Positions 49,683-58,860 of a stretch of 64,000 bases of DNA are shown here, one piece after another. The notes beneath the pieces are model-generated. The model ran no database searches. It saw nothing but the letters and a program-made list of their open reading frames with translations, and had not been told where the DNA came from. Numbering within the stretch: position 1 is the first letter of the stretch; the number at the start of each line of letters is the position of its first letter. The position numbers were made by a program, and so were the translations under genes. Source of the DNA: Saprospiraceae bacterium (GTDB taxonomy: Bacteria > Bacteroidota > Bacteroidia > Chitinophagales > Saprospiraceae); contig JADJLQ010000002.1 of the NCBI GenBank assembly GCA_016709995.1, positions 186,001-250,000 of the forward strand. The letters run 5' to 3'.

Positions 49683-50000
49683 ATGGAACCAATATTATCA
49701 AATAGAGTAGATGCAGACAAACTAGATCATGCTGCTAATATGCTCAAGGTCATTGCCCACCCGCTCCGACTGACTATTGTAGACTTATTAATCCAAAATG
49801 GTCCGCTCACCGTATTGGAAATCCAGCACCAACTTGGCCTAGAACAAGCCATCGCTTCCCAACACCTCATCCTCTTGAAAGATAAGGGGGTGCTGAATGC
49901 TGAAAAAGTGGGGCGAAACAGGTATTTCAGCCTAGCTTATCCTAACATGAAAAACATCATCCATTGTATGGAGGATTGCTGTTATACAACTCCAAAATAA
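49683..50000 (+). CDS. ArsR-family transcriptional repressor of the sulfur cluster
   Basis: A 105-residue winged-helix protein: MLKVIAHPLRLTIVDLLIQNG, recognition helix LGLEQAIASQHLILLKDKGVL, wing EKVGRNRYFSL. The ELCVC metal site of arsenic-sensing members is missing, and so is the helix-2 Cys of sulfide sensors such as BigR/SqrR; the only Cys are an adjacent pair near the C-terminus (MEDCCYTTPK). First gene of the cluster, four bases before the TauE gene, so it probably senses a sulfur species and represses the operon. Confidence 0.88.
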   Translation: MEPILSNRVDADKLDHAANMLKVIAHPLRLTIVDLLIQNGPLTVLEIQHQLGLEQAIASQHLILLKDKGVLNAEKVGRNRYFSLAYPNMKNIIHCMEDCCYTTPK

Positions 50001-50004
50001 AAGT

Positions 50005-50811
50005 ATGATCCATCCGGAAGGTTATTTATTTGCGACATTGATAGGTCTTTCTTTGGGGATGATCGGTGGTGGTGGTTCGGTATTGACGGTGCCTGTATTA
50101 GTTTATATTATGGGTATATCTCCTTTGCTTTCCACATCGTATTCTTTGTTTATAGTGGGTGTCACTTCGTTGGTTGGCGCAATGCAATATGCCAAAAACA
50201 AACTAGTCGATTATAAGACAGGCTTATTATTTGGCTTGCCAAGTATCATAGCAGTATATACCACGCGTAAATTTTTGGTGCCCATGATACCGGAGCATGT
50301 ACTTTCTATTGGTAGCCTGGATATCACCAAACAAGTCTTTGTGATGGCCTTATTTGCTTTATTAATGATCATGGCATCGATCTCCATGATCCTGCCTACC
50401 AAAGAAAAATCTACGCACAAAAATTATACCGGGGGCTTGTTTTATCTCTCCGTCATACTGGAAGGGGTGTTGGTAGGAGGATTGACTGGACTGGTTGGAG
50501 CCGGAGGTGGATTCTTGATCATCCCTGCTTTGGTATTATTGGCAGGACTTCCCATGAAATTAGCGGTAGGTACCTCGTTGCTGATCATTGCACTTAAATC
50601 ACTCATAGGTTTTACTGGAGATATGGGTCATTACACCCTGGATTGGAGCACACTATTACTGTTTACAGCCTTTGCTATCATAGGTATGTTTGCAGGTACG
50701 GCCCTATCAAAAAAAGTAAGCGGCGCCAAATTAAAACCGGCCTTTGGTTGGTTTGTACTCGTCATGGGTATTTTCATATTAGTCAATGAAATATTTTTAA
50801 AAAACAATTAA
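50005..50811 (+). CDS. TSUP/TauE-SafE family sulfite or sulfur-anion exporter
   Basis: A 268-residue membrane protein with seven to eight helices in two homologous halves: LSLGMIGGGGSVLTVPVLVYIMGISPLLSTSYSL and later GGLTGLVGAGGGFLIIPALVLLAGLPMKLAVGTSLL. The GGGGS and GAGGGF motifs define the TSUP family. In sulfide-oxidation clusters such proteins expel sulfite. Located between the repressor and the persulfide dioxygenase. Confidence 0.9.
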   Translation: MIHPEGYLFATLIGLSLGMIGGGGSVLTVPVLVYIMGISPLLSTSYSLFIVGVTSLVGAMQYAKNKLVDYKTGLLFGLPSIIAVYTTRKFLVPMIPEHVLSIGSLDITKQVFVMALFALLMIMASISMILPTKEKSTHKNYTGGLFYLSVILEGVLVGGLTGLVGAGGGFLIIPALVLLAGLPMKLAVGTSLLIIALKSLIGFTGDMGHYTLDWSTLLLFTAFAIIGMFAGTALSKKVSGAKLKPAFGWFVLVMGIFILVNEIFLKNN

Positions 50812-50846
50812 ATAAATCCTTCAATATCTAATCAAATCCATCAAAT

Positions 50847-52250
50847 ATGAATATCGAACAAATTTATACCGGTTGTCTTGCCCAGGGAGCATATTATATC
50901 ACCAGCGATGGTGAAGCAGCGATCATCGATCCCCTTCGGGAGATCCAACCTTACCTGGATCGACTGACTAAAGACCAGGTAAAACTCAAATACATTTTTG
51001 AGACCCACTTTCATGCAGACTTTGTGTCCGGACATGTCGATCTCAGTAAAAGCACCGGAGCACCTATTGTGTACGGGCCCAATGCCGAATGTGAATTTGA
51101 ATGTATCTCTGCCAAAGATGGCCAGGAGTTTAAAGTGGGCAAGCTTACTTTCAAGGTATTGCATACCCCGGGTCATACCATGGAGAGTACGACTTATTTA
51201 ATGAAAGACGAAGCAGGCAAGGATCATTGTATTTTTTCAGGGGATACTTTATTTCTCGGAGATGTTGGACGACCGGATCTCGCTCAGAAAGCAGCGCATA
51301 TGACTCAGGAAGAACTAGCAGGACTGTTATATGATAGTCTATACACCAAGATTATGCCACTGGACGACGATATCACAGTCTATCCTGCCCATGGTGCTGG
51401 CAGTGCCTGTGGCAAAAAAATGATGACAGAGACAGTCGACAAACTGGGCAACCAAAAAAAGGTAAACTATGCCTTGAATCAGCCCAACAAAGAAGCCTTT
51501 ATTAAAGCAGTCACGGATGGGCTGATGCCACCTCCGGCATATTTTCCAGCCAATGTGGCTATGAATAAAAAAGGGTATACCTCTTTTGAAGAAGTCAAAA
51601 GCAGGGGCATGAGCTCATTGACTCCGGAAGTGTTTGAAGTGGTGGCAGAAGAGTCCGGTGCAGTATTATTGGATACCAGGCCAGCTACGGATTTTTATAA
51701 AGGATATGTGCCTCAATCAATCAATATTGGTCTCAAAGGTGATTTTGCACCCTGGGTTGGATCATTGATCGCAGATGTCAATCAACCGATTTTATTGATC
51801 ACTTCGCCCGGAGAAGAAGAGGAGTCAGTGACCCGACTGAGTAGGGTAGGATTTGACAATGTGCTGGGTCACCTCGAAGGGGGTGTGGATGAATGGATAA
51901 AATCCGGTAAAGAAATTGATACAGTAGATCGTATCACGGTCGATGCCTTTAAAGGTGCTTTAGAATCAGGGGGCTATCAAATATTGGATGTACGCAAAGA
52001 AAGTGAATACGAAAGTGGACATGTAGTTAATGCTGAAAACAAACCACTCGCCAATATTAATGATTGGATCCGGGACATCAATCCTGCAAAGCATTATCTC
52101 ATACATTGTGCAGGAGGATACCGTAGCATGGTAGCCGCATCGATCTTGCAAGCCAGAGGATATCGTAACTTCAGCGAAATAGAAGGTGGCTACGCAGCCA
52201 TCAGCCAAACTGAAATACCAACCACAGTGGTAGTAGCAGAAAAAATTTAA
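50847..52250 (+). CDS. Persulfide dioxygenase with two rhodanese domains (CstB/BlhA-like)
   Basis: A 467-residue fusion. Residues 1-250: metallo-beta-lactamase fold with ETHFHADFVSGH, LHTPGHTMEST, FSGDTLFLGDVGRPDL and VYPAHGAGSACG, as in ETHE1-type dioxygenases that oxidise glutathione or CoA persulfide to sulfite with a mononuclear iron. Residues about 260-365: rhodanese-like domain without catalytic Cys (ITSPGEEEES in its loop). Residues 370-467: a second rhodanese with IHCAGGYRSM carrying the Cys. The sulfite made can be joined with persulfide sulfur to thiosulfate by the active rhodanese. Confidence 0.92.
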   Translation: MNIEQIYTGCLAQGAYYITSDGEAAIIDPLREIQPYLDRLTKDQVKLKYIFETHFHADFVSGHVDLSKSTGAPIVYGPNAECEFECISAKDGQEFKVGKLTFKVLHTPGHTMESTTYLMKDEAGKDHCIFSGDTLFLGDVGRPDLAQKAAHMTQEELAGLLYDSLYTKIMPLDDDITVYPAHGAGSACGKKMMTETVDKLGNQKKVNYALNQPNKEAFIKAVTDGLMPPPAYFPANVAMNKKGYTSFEEVKSRGMSSLTPEVFEVVAEESGAVLLDTRPATDFYKGYVPQSINIGLKGDFAPWVGSLIADVNQPILLITSPGEEEESVTRLSRVGFDNVLGHLEGGVDEWIKSGKEIDTVDRITVDAFKGALESGGYQILDVRKESEYESGHVVNAENKPLANINDWIRDINPAKHYLIHCAGGYRSMVAASILQARGYRNFSEIEGGYAAISQTEIPTTVVVAEKI

Positions 52251-52273
52251 ATTAAACAGTAAAGTCAAAAAAA

Positions 52274-52591
52274 ATGTTTTCAAAAATTATCAATACACTC
52301 TTCCCTAAAAAAGAAGTCATAGATTTGAAATCCATCATTGCCCAGGGAGCTATGCTCGTCGATGTACGCAATCCGGATGAATATAAATCAGGTCATGTCA
52401 AAGGATCTGTCAATATTCCGCTGGATCAAATCTCTCAGCGACTGGATCGATTCAAGAATAAAAATACCATAGTTGTATTTTGTCGAAGTGGTGCCAGAAG
52501 TAAAATGGCTCAATCTATCCTCAAATCCAATGGCGTCACCAATGTCATCAATGGTGGAGGCTGGCAAGAGGTAAATCAATTTGTGAAGTAA
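52274..52591 (+). CDS. Single-domain rhodanese
   Basis: A 105-residue cytosolic sulfurtransferase with VDVRNPDEYKSGHVKGSVNIPL and the active loop VVFCRSGARSKMAQSIL, whose Cys carries the persulfide. It is 24 bases after the dioxygenase-rhodanese gene and presumably passes sulfur between SQR, the dioxygenase and other acceptors. Confidence 0.92.
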   Translation: MFSKIINTLFPKKEVIDLKSIIAQGAMLVDVRNPDEYKSGHVKGSVNIPLDQISQRLDRFKNKNTIVVFCRSGARSKMAQSILKSNGVTNVINGGGWQEVNQFVK

Positions 52592-52664
52592 CTTAAAAAA
52601 CAAACCTTATGAATGGGTGGACATTAATTCTCCGCTTTTTAATTAACCTTAAATAAATAGTATT

Positions 52665-52868
52665 ATGAAAAAAAATGTTGGTTCTACAGACAAAATGATT
52701 CGCTTAGTAATTGCGGCCGTCGTTGCAGTATTGTATTTTACTAAAATGATTTCCGGTACGATGGCGATCGTCCTCGGAGTAGTTGCAATTATATTTGCAG
52801 TCACCGCTTTTCTTAATTTTTGTCCGATCTGGGCAGCATTTGGAATAAATACCAATAAAAACAAATAA
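52665..52868 (+). CDS. DUF2892/YgaP-like two-helix membrane protein
   Basis: A 67-residue protein: MKKNVGSTDKMIRLVIAAVV, a first helix, a short loop (KMISGTMAIVLG) and a second helix ending FLNFCPIWAAFGINT. This matches the YgaP-type domain that in other bacteria is fused to a rhodanese, and here sits directly after one as a separate gene. The conserved FCPIWA Cys may take part in sulfur chemistry. Confidence 0.88.
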   Translation: MKKNVGSTDKMIRLVIAAVVAVLYFTKMISGTMAIVLGVVAIIFAVTAFLNFCPIWAAFGINTNKNK

Positions 52869-52966
52869 ATTATTAGTGTCATGAAATCGGTCTAATACTT
52901 ACCTTACCGGATCATTTTTTTCATCGATTTCATCTGGCCATTTATTAACTATTAAAAAATAAACTG

Positions 52967-54169
52967 ATGAAAAATCATTACCAAATTCTGGTCATCGGCG
53001 GGGGAAACGCTGGTTTGTCACTTAGTGCACATCTTTTACTGAAGAATAATAAACTAGATATCGGTATCGTAGAGCCCTCTGACAAACATTATTATCAACC
53101 CGCATGGACACTGGTCGGCGGCGGTGTTTACAATATTCAGGATACAGAACGCAATGAGATAGATTATATCCCCAAAGGAGCTGATTGGATAAGAGATGCC
53201 TGCGCTACCTTCCAACCAGAGTCCAATCAGGTCACCCTGCAGTCTGGCAGTAAAATCACCTATGATTATTTGGTGGTATGTCCGGGTATCCAACTCGATT
53301 GGGATAAAGTAAAAGGATTAAAAGAGACGCTGGGTAAAAACAATGTAACCAGCAATTATAGTTTTAAATATGCTCCCTACACTTTTGAGGTCATCAAAAA
53401 CTTTAAAGGAGGCAAAGCCTTATTTAACAATCCGCATACTCCGATTAAATGTGGTGGGGCTCCTCACAAAATCATGTGGCTGGCCGCAGACTATTTTAGA
53501 AAAAACGGCATCCTGGACAAAGCCGATATACATTATTATAGCGGAGGAACCAGGTTGTTTGGTGTAGATAAATATGAAAAGACGCTACTCAAAATCGTAG
53601 AACGCAATAATATTAAATTGCATTTTTTTGAGAGATTGGAAGAAATAGATGGGCCCAATAAACGCGCAAAATTTGTTGGATTTGGTGAAAACAATAAGGA
53701 TGTGGAATCCTGGGTAGATTTTGAGATGTTTCATGTGACTCCACCACAGTCTGCACCTGATTTTATTAAAAATAGTCCTCTCGCCAACGCCGCCGGATGG
53801 GTAGATGTAGACAAATTTACTTTACAACACAATAAATATAAAAATGTCTTTTCTCTTGGCGATGCCTCTTCCTTGCCAACTTCCAGGACGGGTGCAGCCA
53901 TTAGAAAACAAACACCTACGGTGGCAAATAATTTATTGGCAATGATATCAGGACAAAGTATGCCCGCTACCTATAACGGCTACGCTTCTTGCCCTATCGT
54001 CACCGGTTATGGCAAGTTGGTCCTGGCTGAGTTTGACTATAATAATAAGCCTATGGAGACTTTTCCTTTTGATCAAAGTAAAGAGCGCTGGAGTATGTAT
54101 CAACTCAAGAGACAAGTGCTCCCCAGAATGTATTGGAATATGATCTTAAGAGGCAAAGCACAAGGATAA
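52967..54169 (+). CDS. sqr: Sulfide:quinone oxidoreductase, type II-like
   Basis: A 400-residue membrane-associated FAD enzyme passing electrons from sulfide to quinone. The FAD site is ILVIGGGNAGLSLSAHLL; the two redox Cys appear in TPIKCGGAPHKI and ASCPIVTGYGK, as in the mitochondrial/type II group, which lacks the third Cys of type I. VFSLGDASSLPTSRTGAAIRKQ and C-terminal amphipathic residues also fit. It is the entry enzyme of the cluster. Confidence 0.93.
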   Translation: MKNHYQILVIGGGNAGLSLSAHLLLKNNKLDIGIVEPSDKHYYQPAWTLVGGGVYNIQDTERNEIDYIPKGADWIRDACATFQPESNQVTLQSGSKITYDYLVVCPGIQLDWDKVKGLKETLGKNNVTSNYSFKYAPYTFEVIKNFKGGKALFNNPHTPIKCGGAPHKIMWLAADYFRKNGILDKADIHYYSGGTRLFGVDKYEKTLLKIVERNNIKLHFFERLEEIDGPNKRAKFVGFGENNKDVESWVDFEMFHVTPPQSAPDFIKNSPLANAAGWVDVDKFTLQHNKYKNVFSLGDASSLPTSRTGAAIRKQTPTVANNLLAMISGQSMPATYNGYASCPIVTGYGKLVLAEFDYNNKPMETFPFDQSKERWSMYQLKRQVLPRMYWNMILRGKAQG

Positions 54170-54210
54170 AATAAGCTTATCTTGCAATACAAATACCTAT
54201 ATATCAACTT

Positions 54211-54783
54211 ATGACTTTTATACAATTTATCAGCCAGCCTTGGCCATGGTATGTCGCAGGACCTATCATTGGATTGATGGTACCTCTTTTATTACTACTG
54301 GGGAATAAATCCTTCGGGATCAGTTCTTCACTGCGTCATGTATGTGCCGCTTGTATACCTGCAAACATTTCTTTTTTCAAATACGATTGGAAGAAAGAAA
54401 TATGGAACCTGTTTTTTGCCTCTGGCATCATCCTGGGCGGTTTTATCGCTGCATATTTGTTGACCAACCACCAGCCGGTAGATATCAATCCTAAGTTGGT
54501 GTCGGAGTTGCAGTCATATGGCATTACTACTTCTGAGTCATTATTGCCAACTTCTTTATTTAATTGGTCTTCTCTATTGACCATCAAAGGATTTACGTTA
54601 ATGGTGATCGGAGGATTTTTTGTTGGATTTGGCACCAGGTATGCCGGTGGATGCACCAGCGGACACGCTATCATGGGCTTGTCTTCTTTGCAATTGCCCT
54701 CACTGATCGCCACAGTTTGTTTTATGGCAGGTGGTTTCATCATGGCCAATCTTATATTACCCCATATTTTAAAATTGATATGA
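54211..54783 (+). CDS. YeeE/YedE family transporter, first half (PmpA/B-like)
   Basis: A 190-residue membrane protein of the YeeE/YedE (TsuA/sulf_transp) family, with about five helices and the signature GGFFVGFGTRYAGGCTSGHAIMG, whose Cys handles sulfur in thiosulfate uptake. YeeE of E. coli is one longer protein; here the family is split over two genes. The stop overlaps the next start (ATGA at 54780). Confidence 0.88.
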   Translation: MTFIQFISQPWPWYVAGPIIGLMVPLLLLLGNKSFGISSSLRHVCAACIPANISFFKYDWKKEIWNLFFASGIILGGFIAAYLLTNHQPVDINPKLVSELQSYGITTSESLLPTSLFNWSSLLTIKGFTLMVIGGFFVGFGTRYAGGCTSGHAIMGLSSLQLPSLIATVCFMAGGFIMANLILPHILKLI

Positions 54784-55310
54784 TTATGCAAGATTCAGAT
54801 GTATTGACACCCGAAGAAATCATAGAAGAGAATCTCGATCATGAGGTAAGATCCTTAGACACCGCCTGTATCAATGAGAGTGATCTCAAACAGCCATGGT
54901 ATTATGATCTCATGTTTGTGATACCCGGTATATTTTTTGGAGTCGTGCTGGTCAAGTCTGAAGTGATCAGCTGGTATAGGATCCAGGAGATGTTTCGTTT
55001 GCAGGCTTTTCATATGTATGGAGTGATTGGCAGTGCTGTAGCAGTAGGTGCTCTTTCTATACTTATTCTCAAAAAGCTCAAAGCCAAAAGTGTCTTTGGC
55101 GAAGAGTTGGAGTTTCACGACAGACCCTTCAGCAAAGGAAATATTTACGGAGGATTAATATTTGGTTTTGGCTGGGCTTTAACAGGCGCATGCCCGGGGC
55201 CCCTTTACGCACAAATAGGATCTATTGGAACAGTAGCGATTGTCACTTTACTCAGTGCTGTTGCAGGGACCTGGGTATATGGTTTGATTAGAGAAAAACT
55301 ACCTCATTGA
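54780..55310 (+). CDS. YeeE/YedE family transporter, second half
   Basis: ATG 54780 (or 54786) is chosen for its ATGA overlap with the previous stop. About 176 residues: a soluble N-terminal stretch (DSDVLTPEEIIEENLDHEV), four helices, and the signature YGGLIFGFGWALTGACPGPLYAQIG with the sulfur-handling Cys. It probably pairs with the first half to form one channel for thiosulfate or another sulfur compound. Confidence 0.88.
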   Translation: MIMQDSDVLTPEEIIEENLDHEVRSLDTACINESDLKQPWYYDLMFVIPGIFFGVVLVKSEVISWYRIQEMFRLQAFHMYGVIGSAVAVGALSILILKKLKAKSVFGEELEFHDRPFSKGNIYGGLIFGFGWALTGACPGPLYAQIGSIGTVAIVTLLSAVAGTWVYGLIREKLPH

Positions 55311-55314
55311 TCTG

Positions 55315-55545
55315 ATGAAATATTTGAAAATCATCGTCAATGGTTATACACGAAATGCCAGTATAGATCTATGTATAATCCGTAAAGATTTTAGGCTAGC
55401 CCTGGATCAGTGGAGATATATTTTTACCAATCCCCAGATGCAGTGGAATTGTTCATTAGGAACCAGCTGCCTACATCCCGGCGTTGTGATCCGTAGGTAT
55501 TTGAGCTATTGGCCTCTTTTCCAAAGACATTTTTTAATCAAATAA
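55315..55545 (+). CDS. Small ORF in the sulfur cluster, unrecognised
   Basis: A 76-codon frame starting four bases after the transporter stop. It has no signal peptide, no clear membrane helix and no known motif, though two Cys (WNCSLGTSCLH) are notable in this context. It could be a real small protein, a decayed gene or chance. Confidence 0.3.
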   Translation: MKYLKIIVNGYTRNASIDLCIIRKDFRLALDQWRYIFTNPQMQWNCSLGTSCLHPGVVIRRYLSYWPLFQRHFLIK

Positions 55546-55554
55546 AATAAATTT

Positions 55555-55953
55555 ATGAAATATTTCTCCATGGTGATAGGCACCGTATTGCTTTTACTGA
55601 GCACTTCTTATTTGTCGTCGGCACAGACCAAACTGTCAGTGTCCCAATTTGATTCCCTAATCCATAAAGACAAGACCATCCAACTCATTGATGTGCGTAC
55701 GCCAGCAGAGCTTGCCACTGGTGTCATCAAGGGAAGTAAAAACATTGATTATTCCGGTGCTGATTTTGTAACCAGGATGAGTGCATTGGACAAATCTAAA
55801 CCTATAGCTGTATACTGTGCTGTTGGTGGTCGCAGTGGCAAATCTGCCACCAAATTAAAAGAACTTGGCTTTACACAGATCTATGATCTTGCAGGAGGAA
55901 TGACTGCCTGGAATGCACAGAAAATGCCGGTGGTACTGCCAGCTCACCAATAA
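55555..55953 (+). CDS. Periplasmic rhodanese
   Basis: A 132-residue sulfurtransferase with signal peptide (to SSAQT). It has IQLIDVRTPAELATGVIKGSKNIDY and the active loop IAVYCAVGGRSGKSATKL with the catalytic Cys. Its place next to the diheme cytochrome and SoxB-like gene suggests sulfur transfer in the periplasm. Confidence 0.92.
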   Translation: MKYFSMVIGTVLLLLSTSYLSSAQTKLSVSQFDSLIHKDKTIQLIDVRTPAELATGVIKGSKNIDYSGADFVTRMSALDKSKPIAVYCAVGGRSGKSATKLKELGFTQIYDLAGGMTAWNAQKMPVVLPAHQ

Positions 55954-55972
55954 CAAAGCGAATTACTTCCTG

Positions 55973-57100
55973 ATGACTGTATTTATAGGAGCTATTATTA
56001 TCCTGATCATCGTACTTGTAAGTTACTCTACAACACTGGTATCGCGTATATCTTCCTCTATCAGGTTGCAGCAAGATCTTGCACCGGTCAAAAATCAATT
56101 TAGATGGGTCAAGTCCGGCTTGATAAGTATTGCATTTTTATTAATTAGCTTGATTGCTTTTACTATTTGGCAATATTGGCAGAAAGCCTCATTGCAGGAG
56201 AATACTTTGAAGGAAAACATTCTGCATGCTTATGATTCTACAAAAGTGTGGAACGCTCCTGACCTATCATTTATGCTCCAGTCTCCGGACAAAGAGTTAT
56301 TGGTATATGGGCGCCAGTTGATCGCCAATACTGCTGATTTCCTCGGACCAGCCGGCATCATAAGACCTATGTCCAATGGGATGAATTGTCAAAACTGTCA
56401 TCTGGATGCAGGTACTAAAGCCTGGGGAAACAATTATTCCGGAGTAGCTGCCAATTATCCAAAATTGCGAGCCCGATCTGGTACAGTAGAAAATATCACC
56501 AAAAGGATCAACGACTGTTTTCAGCGAAGCCTTAATGGTGACACGCTGAAGCCTGACAGTAAAGAGATGAAAGCAATGGCAGCATACATCCAGTGGTTGG
56601 GTCAGGCGGTCCCTAAAAATCAAGCTCCTAAAGGGGTTGGGCTAAAAAAACTTGCAGTAATGACACGAGCGGCTGATCCGGTCAAAGGTCATGAATTATT
56701 TATAAGCAAATGTCAAAGTTGTCATGGGGTTGATGGTCAGGGATTGCCCAAACCAGAAGATCCTTCTACGAAGTATCCCCCGTTATGGGGCGATCACAGC
56801 TACAATGAAGCTGCTGGATTGTATAGAGTCTCGACTTTCGCCGGTTATATAAAAACCAATATGCCATTTGGTGCAACAGCTGACAATCCCCAGTTAAGCG
56901 ACGAAGAAGCATGGGATCTTGCAGCTTTCGTCAACGGTCAACCAAGACCCAAGCACAAGTTTTTAGCGACAGATTGGCCGCAGATAAATAAAAAACCTTA
57001 TGACCATCCATTTGGTCCATATGAAGATACATTTACAGAAGCACAACATAAATATGGTCCCTATCAACCGATCATAGATTTTCAAAAACAAACCAAATAA
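55973..57100 (+). CDS. Membrane-anchored diheme cytochrome c, thiosulfate dehydrogenase (TsdA)-like
   Basis: ATG 55973 (MTVFIGAIIILIIVLV) is preferred over 55913, which lies within the rhodanese gene. The 375-residue protein has two N-terminal membrane helices (residues about 1-20 and 48-68) and two c-type heme motifs, CQNCH (about 139) and CQSCHGVDGQG (about 247). The first domain with RINDCFQRSLNGD and EMKAMAAYIQWLG follows TsdA, in which a Cys of such a segment is an axial heme ligand. It should oxidise thiosulfate to tetrathionate or work in reverse. Confidence 0.82.
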   Translation: MTVFIGAIIILIIVLVSYSTTLVSRISSSIRLQQDLAPVKNQFRWVKSGLISIAFLLISLIAFTIWQYWQKASLQENTLKENILHAYDSTKVWNAPDLSFMLQSPDKELLVYGRQLIANTADFLGPAGIIRPMSNGMNCQNCHLDAGTKAWGNNYSGVAANYPKLRARSGTVENITKRINDCFQRSLNGDTLKPDSKEMKAMAAYIQWLGQAVPKNQAPKGVGLKKLAVMTRAADPVKGHELFISKCQSCHGVDGQGLPKPEDPSTKYPPLWGDHSYNEAAGLYRVSTFAGYIKTNMPFGATADNPQLSDEEAWDLAAFVNGQPRPKHKFLATDWPQINKKPYDHPFGPYEDTFTEAQHKYGPYQPIIDFQKQTK

Positions 57101-57155
57101 TGCATCTGTATTGAATTGAATACGTGCAGATATCTGGTTTACTAAAACATAAAGC

Positions 57156-58838
57156 ATGAAAAAAAATAGGCGCAAGTTTTTGCAATCAATGACCATTGGA
57201 GGTTTAGGATTGGGGCTACTGGAGCCAATTAAAGCACATCCAATGATACCCGCATATAAAATGGAGGAGATGGATCAGGATGTTTCAAAACCTAAAAAAA
57301 TCACTTTACTTCAAACGACAGATGTGCATTGTCAGATACACCCGCATGACGAATTGTTTTGGGAAAATGAAGCTATGGTATTCAGAAAGACAGCAGGCTA
57401 CGCTCACCTGGCTACCATGTTTAAAAAATATCGAAAAGCCAATCCCAATACCTTCATTATGGACACAGGTGATATGTTTCAGGGCAGTATGCTTTCTATC
57501 AAGACACAAGGTGGTGCTTATACAGATATCCTCAACCAATTGGATTATGACCTGTACCTGCCTGGCAATTGGGAGGTAGTCTATCATAAAGATCGCATGC
57601 AGCAACTTATGGGAGGATTGAATGGCCCGAAAGTTTGTGCCAATATGTATCATGACCTGGGTGATGGCGTCAAGGGAGAACTTATCTTTCCTGCATATTA
57701 TACCTGGATGGTGGAAGGTATCAAAATAGGCTTTTTGGGTTACACCGATCACCTGGTACCCATCAGACAATCTCCTGCATACAGCAAAGGAATCATATAT
57801 ACCAAACCAGAAGAAAACCTGGCTCATTATGTAGGAGTCTTAAAAAAACAAGAGCAGTGTGATTTTGTGATCATCCCAGCTCACATGGGTCTTTCTCAAC
57901 AAATAGCCCTGGCCAATCTACCAGCTTGCGAAGGCGTGGACTATATCTTTGGAGGAGATACACATGAGCGCGTGCGTAAGCCGATACAATGTAAATATGC
58001 CAAAGTTGTGGAGCCCGGTGCTTTCGGATCTTTTATTGGCAAATTGGAACTCACCGTGCAGAACGGGAAAATATTGGAGGAACAATACGAACTCGTCGAG
58101 GTCAGCCCGGATAAATACAAAGCGGATGCGTCCATGGCTACTCTAATCTCCACGTTGGAGAAAGATTTTATCACGGACATTAAAAAAGTACATGGATATT
58201 CCAAAGTACCGCTCTATCGGTATTTTGTCGTGGAGAATACGATTGATACTATGATCGTAGATGCACTGATGTGGAAAGCCAAGACGGATATCGTGTTTTC
58301 TAATGGATTTAGATTTTGTCCCCCACGCGATAAAGATCATACGGGCATGGTCCCTATCACCGAAGGATATATCGTCGATATGCTGCCGATAGATGCAGTT
58401 GCCCGGACAGGAATCGTCACCGGCAAACAGATCAAAGACTGGCTTGAAAAAGAATTGCAGAATGTATTTGCCAAAGAAGCATCGGGGCGTTTTGGTGGCT
58501 GGGTCGTCAAAATGAAAGGCATGTCTGTAGAGTTTAAAGCATTTGAGGAGCTGGGTCAGAGAGTTCAAAAAGTAATGGTCGGTGATCTACCACTGGATCT
58601 GCAGCGTGAATACACTATCACCGCCTGCGAACGCGAAGGGGATCCTGAAGATACCCTCTGCAGAATATTAAAAGTCAAACAAACCCGGAATTTAGATTTT
58701 ACCTTACATCAGATGATGAGGGATTATCTTCATACCTTTTCTCCGGTAGATCCGACACCACATCATAATGTCAGGATACTCGATGCACCCCAGACCTTAT
58801 TGTCCCAGGTGTTTGGAGTAGATTATAAATTTGTATAA
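57156..58838 (+). CDS. soxB: SoxB-like thiosulfohydrolase (5'-nucleotidase family)
   Basis: A 560-residue periplasmic protein with a Tat-like leader (RRKFLQSMTIGGLGLG). Metal ligands are in place: TTDVHCQIHPHD, MDTGDMFQGS, LPGNWEVV (GNWE is typical of SoxB where other nucleotidases have GNHE), IPAHMGLSQ and FGGDTHERV. The C-domain ends with TACEREGDPEDTLCR, a SoxB-like stretch. SoxB frees sulfate from sulfonate-charged SoxYZ, but no SoxYZ or SoxXA is seen in this window, so the physiological substrate is open. Confidence 0.85.
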   Translation: MKKNRRKFLQSMTIGGLGLGLLEPIKAHPMIPAYKMEEMDQDVSKPKKITLLQTTDVHCQIHPHDELFWENEAMVFRKTAGYAHLATMFKKYRKANPNTFIMDTGDMFQGSMLSIKTQGGAYTDILNQLDYDLYLPGNWEVVYHKDRMQQLMGGLNGPKVCANMYHDLGDGVKGELIFPAYYTWMVEGIKIGFLGYTDHLVPIRQSPAYSKGIIYTKPEENLAHYVGVLKKQEQCDFVIIPAHMGLSQQIALANLPACEGVDYIFGGDTHERVRKPIQCKYAKVVEPGAFGSFIGKLELTVQNGKILEEQYELVEVSPDKYKADASMATLISTLEKDFITDIKKVHGYSKVPLYRYFVVENTIDTMIVDALMWKAKTDIVFSNGFRFCPPRDKDHTGMVPITEGYIVDMLPIDAVARTGIVTGKQIKDWLEKELQNVFAKEASGRFGGWVVKMKGMSVEFKAFEELGQRVQKVMVGDLPLDLQREYTITACEREGDPEDTLCRILKVKQTRNLDFTLHQMMRDYLHTFSPVDPTPHHNVRILDAPQTLLSQVFGVDYKFV

Positions 58839-58860
58839 AATTATTTTAAAAGCAATACTT

